Shown piece after piece: positions 57,488 through 64,000 of a stretch of DNA of 64,000 bases. Origin of the DNA: an uncultured Candidatus Actinomarina sp. (lineage in GTDB: Bacteria; Actinomycetota; Acidimicrobiia; Actinomarinales; Actinomarinaceae). Position numbers and translations under genes: made by a program. Every line of letters starts with the position of its first letter. Position 1 is the stretch's first letter. The stretch is taken from the NCBI GenBank assembly GCA_902625455.1, contig CACOBL010000001.1, positions 308,191 to 372,190 on the forward strand, in the 5' to 3' direction. The notes beneath the pieces are model-generated. The model did not search any database. It saw only the letters and a list, made by a program, of their open reading frames with translations, and had not been told where the DNA came from.

Positions 57488-58391
57488 CCATTGCTGCCTG
57501 ACACCCGGTACCAGCAGCAGTAATTGCTTGTCTGTATAAAGAGTCTGCTACATCGCCAGCTGCAAACACACCAGGTACTGAAGTGCTTGTCTCCGTTGTG
57601 AACCCGGTTTTTATGTATCCTTTTTCATCAAGTTCTACAAGCTCGTCTAAAAATTTTACATTTGGATCATGACCTATGGCAACAAACACTCCATCAAGCT
57701 CTAATTCACTCGTTGTTTTGTTTTCTACATCTTTTAATTCAATTGATGAAACACTCCCATCACCATTAATTTTTTCTACAGTTTTGTTCCAAACAACTTC
57801 TATTTGTTCATGATTTAGTACCCTGTCTTGCATTATTTGGCTTGCTCTAAACTGGTCTCTTCTGTGTATTACATAAACTTTTGACGCAAACTTTGTTAAA
57901 AACAGTGCCTCTTCCATTGCAGAATCACCGCCACCCACAACCGCAACGATCTTCTCTTTAAAGAAAAAACCATCACAGGTAGCACATGCTGAAACACCAT
58001 ATCCCTGTAATTCTTTTTCACCCTCTACTCCAAGCCATCTTGCGGATGCCCCAGATGCAATTATTACTGATTTAAACAGGTACTCTCCCTTAGAACTCGT
58101 TAGCTTAAAACCATTATCAAGTTTTTCTATTGAATCTATTGTTTCTGTTTTAATTTCTGTTCCAAACCTTTCAGCTTGTCCTTTAAAAACTTGCATTAAT
58201 TCAGGACCCATAATGCCATCGACAAAACCTGGATAATTTTCAACATCTGTGGTTAACATCAACTGACCCCCAGATTCTAAACCTTCAAAAAGCACTGGAG
58301 AGAGACTTGCTCTTCCAGCATAAATTCCTGCAGTATATCCTGCCGGACCAGAACCAATAATTGCTACACTTTCCATTACTTTTTTCTCCAA
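57462..58391 (-). CDS. trxB: Thioredoxin reductase
   Basis: IIGSGPAGYTAGIYAGRA, CATCDGFFF, VVGGGDSAMEEALFL, FAAGDVADSLYRQAITAAGTGCQAA. Confidence 0.96.
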   Translation of the reverse strand: MEKKVMESVAIIGSGPAGYTAGIYAGRASLSPVLFEGLESGGQLMLTTDVENYPGFVDGIMGPELMQVFKGQAERFGTEIKTETIDSIEKLDNGFKLTSSKGEYLFKSVIIASGASARWLGVEGEKELQGYGVSACATCDGFFFKEKIVAVVGGGDSAMEEALFLTKFASKVYVIHRRDQFRASQIMQDRVLNHEQIEVVWNKTVEKINGDGSVSSIELKDVENKTTSELELDGVFVAIGHDPNVKFLDELVELDEKGYIKTGFTTETSTSVPGVFAAGDVADSLYRQAITAAGTGCQAAMDVERWLDH

Positions 58392-58657
58392 TAATTTCTT
58401 AAAGACATAATTAAGAAGAGTAGTCCTATTGAGGCAAAAGCAAAGCCTGTTGGATTAATTCCAAGAAGTAATCCGAGCCCCTGCATAATTTTTATTATTC
58501 CAATAATAAGAAATCCCAAAGCCATTAAAAGCAGAACAACCAATAGAAATCCCATTGACGCAAACCCAGCAATTCGCTTTACAGGTTTAACAACCAACCT
58601 TTTAATAGTTTCAATTAAGCTTTCTACGGATTCTACAAAACTATCTTCTTGTTCCAT
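58376..58657 (-). CDS. Hypothetical two-TM protein (phage holin-like actinobacterial family)
   Basis: Two hydrophobic segments; overlaps the trxB start. Confidence 0.55.
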   Translation of the reverse strand: MEQEDSFVESVESLIETIKRLVVKPVKRIAGFASMGFLLVVLLLMALGFLIIGIIKIMQGLGLLLGINPTGFAFASIGLLFLIMSLRNYWRKK

Positions 58658-58704
58658 ATATCTAATATTAAGCGCTCAAAAATTATTAATGAAGTTCTAA
58701 AAAT

Positions 58705-59427
58705 CTAACTAGTACTTAAGATTATGAAATTAGTTTTTGTAAATTCAAAACCATGTTTTGTATAGAGGCCTTTTGCAGCCTCGTTATTTTCTTGAGTATT
58801 TAAACGTATATTTATGTATTTTTTTTCTTTGGCAAAGCTAAGAACACTATTAAGCAATTTGGATCCATGACCATTGTGTTGATATTCTGTACTAATTCCA
58901 AATCTTTGTAAAAATGAAAAGTTTCTTGTTGCTCCTAAAATCGCATACCCAATAAGACTATCTCCGCTATATTCTTTGAACAAAAAGTTTTGATTACAAC
59001 TATCAAGAGTTTCTATAAATGCTGCCCTTGAGTTTTGCCAATAAGGGCTAAATATAGACCTATCAAGATCAACTAATTCATCGATATTGTTTTTTGTAAA
59101 ATTTTCAAAATGTGATGTTTCAATTTTTTTTAATTCTAAACTTCTTAAATTTATGGACAGAATATTTAATTTTTCAGCAGCATTCCATCCAGATGACAAC
59201 CAGCTATGGGTTTCATTTTCTTGAATCATTGATGAATTAAATTTAAACCCTGTATTTTCAGCTTCTAGTTTTATTCTTTTTAGAAGACTCCTCCCACCAT
59301 AAATTTTTTCAAAATAAATTATCGAAGTAACATCGTTCCATTTTCTTGTTTGGTAACTTCCAACCCAAGAACTATGTTTGGTTTTCTCATTTGTTAAATA
59401 CATACTTAAGTATTTTCTTATCTTCAT
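58705..59427 (-). CDS. GNAT family N-acetyltransferase
   Basis: FGISTEYQHNGHGSKLLNSVLSFAKEKKYINIRLNTQENNEAAKGLYTKHGFE. Confidence 0.88.
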   Translation of the reverse strand: MKIRKYLSMYLTNEKTKHSSWVGSYQTRKWNDVTSIIYFEKIYGGRSLLKRIKLEAENTGFKFNSSMIQENETHSWLSSGWNAAEKLNILSINLRSLELKKIETSHFENFTKNNIDELVDLDRSIFSPYWQNSRAAFIETLDSCNQNFLFKEYSGDSLIGYAILGATRNFSFLQRFGISTEYQHNGHGSKLLNSVLSFAKEKKYINIRLNTQENNEAAKGLYTKHGFEFTKTNFIILSTS

Positions 59428-59812
59428 CGTGTGTTAGAAGATTTACAGCTGTTTCATAATCAATTAAAGCCACTTCCTCAATTTCATCATCAGGTTCGCT
59501 ATCAAAAGCTTTCACTACATACATTTTGAAAAACCAAACTGTTTTCTTAACTTTTTCATTGTTAACCGATATTTCGTAGCGTGATTCAGCCAAGGGCTTT
59601 TCATCAGACAATTCTACGATAAAACCGGTTTCCTCAGATACTTCTCTTTTTGCAGCATCTTTTAGTGTTTCACCTTCTTCCATGTGTCCTTTTGGAAAAC
59701 CCCAGAACGATTTTGGATCGTTTACATATTCACTTTTTCTGTTTTTAACCAGTAGCACCTTGTTGTTATCTACAACAATTCCTCCAGCTGCAAAATCTAC
59801 TTTTGAATTCAT
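59387..59812 (-). CDS. NUDIX hydrolase
   Basis: GFPKGHMEEGETLKDAAKREVSEETGF. Confidence 0.95.
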   Translation of the reverse strand: MNSKVDFAAGGIVVDNNKVLLVKNRKSEYVNDPKSFWGFPKGHMEEGETLKDAAKREVSEETGFIVELSDEKPLAESRYEISVNNEKVKKTVWFFKMYVVKAFDSEPDDEIEEVALIDYETAVNLLTHDEDKKILKYVFNK

Positions 59813-59849
59813 TCTTCTATTGTATCCACAGTTCTTCTAAGCTATCAAT

Positions 59850-61223
59850 ATGGTACCAATTACACTATTAAAATTAGTTGAGAATAATAGCTTTTTAAGC
59901 ACTCTTTCTTCTTTGTATCACGGTAATGGTTTTGAGTTATATCTTGTTGGGGGTGCAGTAAGAGATGGAATACTAGACATCCCGACAAACGATTTTGATT
60001 TTACAACTAACGCCACGCCAGACGAGTCAATCGAATTGCTTAAAAAAAATAATTACAAAACAACTGAGGTAGGTAAAGCTTTTGGGACAATTGAACTTTA
60101 TGACCAAGAAAGGGTAGTGCATATAACTACTTTCAGGAAAGACACATATGAAACAGATTCAAGAAACCCTGAAATAGAAAAAGCTTCCGATCTTGTTACA
60201 GATCTATCGAGAAGAGACTTTACAATAAATTCCATTGCATATTCACTAGAAACTAATGAATTAATAGATCCGTTCTCAGGTTTAAAAGACCTTGCATCTG
60301 GAACTATATCAACACCAGATGATCCAATCATCTCATTTTCTGACGATCCTTTAAGAATGTTAAGAGTATGCAGATTTGCAAGCACACACGGATTTTCACC
60401 AGACAACGAAACCTATATAGCAATGAAAGAAAACATAGAACGAATAAAAATAATAACAAAAGAGAGAATAAGAGATGAGATAAATAAACTTTTAGTTGGC
60501 AAGAGCCCATCAATGGGCATTCGAACTTTAGTAGAGAGCGGTCTGAGTTTATATATTATTCCAGAAATAAATGAACTTAAAATAGAAGTGGATCCAAAAC
60601 ATCACCACAAAGATGTTTATGAACATACATTAGCAGTTTTAGATGGGGTACCACCAAAACTCGCAATTAGAATGGGCGCTCTTTTACATGATATTGCCAA
60701 ACCAAACACTAAAGGTATAGAAAATGGAAAAGTACACTTTAGGCATCACGAAGTAGTCGGCGCAAGGATGACAAAAAAAATATTAAAGGGATTGAAGTAT
60801 GATAACAAAACAATTGAAGATATAGCTTTACTTGTTGAACAGCACTTACGCCCCCATACTTTCAAGATGGGATGGACAGATTCAGCAGTGAGAAGATACA
60901 TTGTTGATGCTGGACATATGCTTGAGGATTTAAATGAACTAGTGAGAGCGGATGTAACTACAAAGAACAAAATAAAAGCAAAAGAGATATATGAAAATCT
61001 TGATGAAATGGAAAAAAGGATAGAAGAAGTTAAAGCTAAAGAGGAGCTATCCAAAATTAGACCAGCTTTATCAGGAGATGAAATTATGAAACATTTCAAC
61101 ATTCAACCTGGGCCTAAAGTTGGAGTTATTATGAAAGCTCTTTATGAACAAAGGATCAACGACGGTGAGGTATCCAAAGAAGATGCTTTAAAACTTGCTG
61201 AGGAAACATATAAAAATTTATAA
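59850..61223 (+). CDS. pcnA: CCA tRNA nucleotidyltransferase (HD domain)
   Basis: LYLVGGAVRDGILDIPTNDFDFTTNATPDE, RRDFTINSIAYSL, LLHDIAKP. Confidence 0.95.
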   Translation: MVPITLLKLVENNSFLSTLSSLYHGNGFELYLVGGAVRDGILDIPTNDFDFTTNATPDESIELLKKNNYKTTEVGKAFGTIELYDQERVVHITTFRKDTYETDSRNPEIEKASDLVTDLSRRDFTINSIAYSLETNELIDPFSGLKDLASGTISTPDDPIISFSDDPLRMLRVCRFASTHGFSPDNETYIAMKENIERIKIITKERIRDEINKLLVGKSPSMGIRTLVESGLSLYIIPEINELKIEVDPKHHHKDVYEHTLAVLDGVPPKLAIRMGALLHDIAKPNTKGIENGKVHFRHHEVVGARMTKKILKGLKYDNKTIEDIALLVEQHLRPHTFKMGWTDSAVRRYIVDAGHMLEDLNELVRADVTTKNKIKAKEIYENLDEMEKRIEEVKAKEELSKIRPALSGDEIMKHFNIQPGPKVGVIMKALYEQRINDGEVSKEDALKLAEETYKNL

Positions 61224-61224
61224 T

Positions 61225-61261
61225 TGTATAAATATACAAACAAATGTATATTTATAAATAT
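61225..61261. promoter_or_regulatory. Tandem ARG-box-like palindromes
   Basis: TGTATAAATATACA (61225-61238) and ATATTTATAAATAT (61248-61261), just upstream of and overlapping the argR ATG. Confidence 0.6.
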
Positions 61262-61721
61262 GACAAAAGCAACTATTCAAAGACAAAAGCTGATTGCTGA
61301 CTTTATTGATTCTGGAAATATTTCATCACAGAATCAACTTAAAGGAATGCTTAAAAAGAATGGGACAATTATTACGCAAGCCACTCTTTCAAGAGACTTA
61401 AATGAGCTTGGAGCTATAAAGAAAAGATTAAAAAATGGTAGGTTGGTCTACTTGTTACCAAAAAATCAAGATAATAATGCTCAATATAAAATAGCCAAAA
61501 GAGCACTTCAAGACTTTGTTTTAGAAATAGAGCCAGTTTCTAACCAAGTTGTTGTTAAAACCACTACCGCTGCTGCCCAAGTAATTGCCGAGTCTATTGA
61601 TAACTTATATATTGAAGGTATAGTTGCATCAATTGCGGGAGACAATGTAGTTTTAATAATTACTCCAAATGAAAAGCAAGCTAAAGACGTTGCGAATACT
61701 ATTGAGAAAAATATAAAGTAA
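61260..61721 (+). CDS. argR: Arginine repressor ArgR
   Basis: MTKATIQRQKLIADFIDSGNISSQNQLKGML, TQATLSRDLNELGAIK; ATG 61260 preferred over 61224. Confidence 0.92.
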   Translation: MTKATIQRQKLIADFIDSGNISSQNQLKGMLKKNGTIITQATLSRDLNELGAIKKRLKNGRLVYLLPKNQDNNAQYKIAKRALQDFVLEIEPVSNQVVVKTTTAAAQVIAESIDNLYIEGIVASIAGDNVVLIITPNEKQAKDVANTIEKNIK

Positions 61722-61725
61722 TTTA

Positions 61726-62532
61726 ATGCTCATATTCTCAAAATATGAAAATACTTTTGATAACATTTTTGTGAGTCAACCTGTTGTTGATATAAACATA
61801 GAAGATTCAAACTGCTTTATTATAAGGTTTCCAAAATTTAAAAGAATAAGTCACTTCATCTTATCTTTTGATGCAGAAAATCTATTTTCGCAATCTAAAA
61901 GCACCTTTGGTTATTCATTTAATCTTGAAGATTTGCTTTTAAAACACGAAAACACCAGTGAAAATGGATATTTTGTTCTTGGAGTCACGTCGAACAAAAA
62001 TAGAAAAAAACAATACAACCCATATCCGAGAAATAAAAACTACAATCATGCAGTTGAACATATAGAAACAATTGTTGAAAATTACTTACCTATTGTTTTA
62101 TCAGATTATGACGTTAACTTAAGTTCAACCAAAAGAATAGTTATGGGGGCATCCATGGGGGGATTAATGGCAATAAAAACATCAATCCTGTACCCAATTT
62201 TTGAAAATATTTTTTCTTTCTCCCCTGCATTTTGGTATGGGTATGTTGATTTTATAGAAGACTTGAAAAATATCAATAAGAAAGCTCTTTGCAACCTTTC
62301 AGTTGGATTAAAAGAAGGTGATTTATTTGGAGATGAAGTTGGTAATATTTTTCCAACTGAATGGGATCTAGATTTTAGTAATAACGACAATTTTTATGTT
62401 TCTGGCGTAAGAAAAATAAATGAAGTTTTTCAAAAAAATAAAATAAAAACAAATTATATTGAACAATCAAATGGAAAGCATAATGAGAATTCATGGCTTC
62501 CTGTTCTTGATAAATTTCTGATTTCTACATAA
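61726..62532 (+). CDS. Putative esterase (alpha/beta fold)
   Basis: RIVMGASMGGLMAIKTSILYPIFENIFSFSPAFWYG. Confidence 0.85.
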   Translation: MLIFSKYENTFDNIFVSQPVVDINIEDSNCFIIRFPKFKRISHFILSFDAENLFSQSKSTFGYSFNLEDLLLKHENTSENGYFVLGVTSNKNRKKQYNPYPRNKNYNHAVEHIETIVENYLPIVLSDYDVNLSSTKRIVMGASMGGLMAIKTSILYPIFENIFSFSPAFWYGYVDFIEDLKNINKKALCNLSVGLKEGDLFGDEVGNIFPTEWDLDFSNNDNFYVSGVRKINEVFQKNKIKTNYIEQSNGKHNENSWLPVLDKFLIST

Positions 62533-62577
62533 AACACTAGCAATTAATGAAGGTTCTACATTATTCTTATTCAATAG

Positions 62578-63999
62578 ATGAATAATTCTACTGAAGCAAG
62601 AAAAAATTTAGCACAGCAAATTAGAAATGGTGCGGTGCTAATTCATAGTGGAAATATTGTTTATAGAAATAATGATACTTGGTATCCATTCAGGCAAGAC
62701 TCAAACTTTTATTACCTAACAGAGTGGCCTGAGCCAGAGGCACATGCAGTCATTCTTATCAAAGATTCAATACCAGAATTACATCTTTTTGTTCAGGATA
62801 GAAATGAGGAAATGGAAACTTGGGAAGGAAAACGAATAGGTCAGGAGGGTGCATTAGAAAAATACAATGCAACAAAAGCTTATTCATTTAACGATTATCA
62901 AAAGGAGCTACCAAATCTTTTGAAAGGAGTAGAGGACGTTTATTGTGACTACGCTTCTACATCATTTCAAAATTATGACAAAGATGCATTAGCACATGCT
63001 ATTCCGTATGATCAAAGAGGGGCTGAGTTTAGTAAAGCCACTCTCCATTCATTATTTCCTATAATTTCTGAATTGAGATTAATTAAAACTACGGGGGAAT
63101 TAAAGCTTTTAAAAACCGCTTGCGACATAACAGTACTAGGCCATATTGAAGCTATTAAAAATACCGCACCAGAAAAATACGAATATCAGATTGCTGCTGA
63201 AATGGAAAAAGTATTTTACGATAATGGAGCAGAAAGACTTGGATACCCCTCAATTGTCGCAGGAGGAAATAATTCTTGTATTCTTCATTACTCAACAAAT
63301 AGAGAAATTTTGAATGAAGGAGAGCTTCTTTTAATTGATGCAGCTGCAGAATATGGAATGTATTCTTCTGATGTAACCAGAACTTTTCCAATACATAAGA
63401 AATTTTCTTCATCACAAAAAGACATATATAACGAAGTATTAAAAGCACAAAATCTTGGAATAGAAGGAGTTGTAGTTGGGAATTCCATGAAAAAGCTACA
63501 TGAAGACACTATAAATTCATTATCCGAATCAATGGTGAATTTGGGCCTAGTTCCTTTAGGAGTTGATGAAACAATTTCTATGATGCACTATTTTGAATTT
63601 TTTATGCATGGAACAGGCCATTGGCTCGGACTGGATGTTCATGATGCCGGAAGTACAGATATTGATGGTCAACCAAGAAAATTTAAAGACGGTATGGTAA
63701 CCACAGTTGAACCAGGAATCTATGTCCGACCAACAAAACCGGTCATTGAATTTCCACTGATTGAACGAGATCCACAAAAAATCAGGGAGAGAAGAAAACA
63801 ACTTGGCATGGAAAAAGCAACAATCCTTGAAAAGGAAGAAATCAGCAATGCAAAAACTGTAAAACATGAAATACCAAAAGACCTTCTAGGTATTGGAGTG
63901 AGGATAGAAGACGATATTATTTGCACTAGTGATGGTCCAATAAATATGACTGAAAAAGCACCGAAAACTATTGAAGAAATAGAAGCCATTACTTCGTAA
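62578..63999 (+). CDS. pepP: Xaa-Pro aminopeptidase (M24)
   Basis: FYYLTEWPEPEAHAVI, LLIDAAAEYGMYSSDVTRTFP, HGTGHWLGLDVHDAG, VEPGIYV. Confidence 0.95.
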   Translation: MNNSTEARKNLAQQIRNGAVLIHSGNIVYRNNDTWYPFRQDSNFYYLTEWPEPEAHAVILIKDSIPELHLFVQDRNEEMETWEGKRIGQEGALEKYNATKAYSFNDYQKELPNLLKGVEDVYCDYASTSFQNYDKDALAHAIPYDQRGAEFSKATLHSLFPIISELRLIKTTGELKLLKTACDITVLGHIEAIKNTAPEKYEYQIAAEMEKVFYDNGAERLGYPSIVAGGNNSCILHYSTNREILNEGELLLIDAAAEYGMYSSDVTRTFPIHKKFSSSQKDIYNEVLKAQNLGIEGVVVGNSMKKLHEDTINSLSESMVNLGLVPLGVDETISMMHYFEFFMHGTGHWLGLDVHDAGSTDIDGQPRKFKDGMVTTVEPGIYVRPTKPVIEFPLIERDPQKIRERRKQLGMEKATILEKEEISNAKTVKHEIPKDLLGIGVRIEDDIICTSDGPINMTEKAPKTIEEIEAITS

Positions 64000-64000
64000 G

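Noticed and set aside
60746-61102. 118-aa minus ORF within pcnA
   Set aside because: Antisense shadow of a well-supported CCA/poly(A) nucleotidyltransferase.
1-64000. Prophage, transposon or defence island
   Set aside because: No integrase, transposase, restriction-modification, toxin-antitoxin or phage structural genes were recognised; gene order looks like conserved chromosomal core.

Overview
This is an AT-rich chromosomal window, most likely from a streamlined marine actinobacterium. The 'Candidatus Actinomarina'-like assignment is inference, based on low GC, CrgA, DUF3566, a CwlM-like protein and actinobacterial gene order. It contains the replication-origin neighbourhood: gyrA, gyrB, a DciA-like gene, dnaN and dnaA lie on the minus strand, and rpmH, rnpA, yidD, yidC, jag, rsmG, parA and parB lie on the plus strand. 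The rest is mostly housekeeping and accessory metabolism: lysC, murJ, dnaX, dGTPase, tadA, serS, six tRNAs, a PASTA kinase with its PP2C phosphatase, mutY, acyl-CoA metabolism, a MacAB-like exporter and PFK. I found a TPP riboswitch, a cobalamin riboswitch, a Nur-box-like palindrome, a parS site and an ARG-box-like pair. I found no CRISPR array, prophage or IS element. The most interesting signals are: (1) a DnaA whose recognition-helix Asp is replaced by Ser, together with clustered TGTTTAAA elements in the origin where canonical DnaA boxes are missing; (2) four clustered lipoproteins built from paired Cys-(M/L)R-x-x-G...P...Cys modules beside a MacAB-like exporter; (3) a TadA with PCxxC changed to PDxxC; (4) a DnaX lacking its zinc module; (5) several small membrane ORFs missed by the ORF track; (6) an unassigned nested RNA hairpin.
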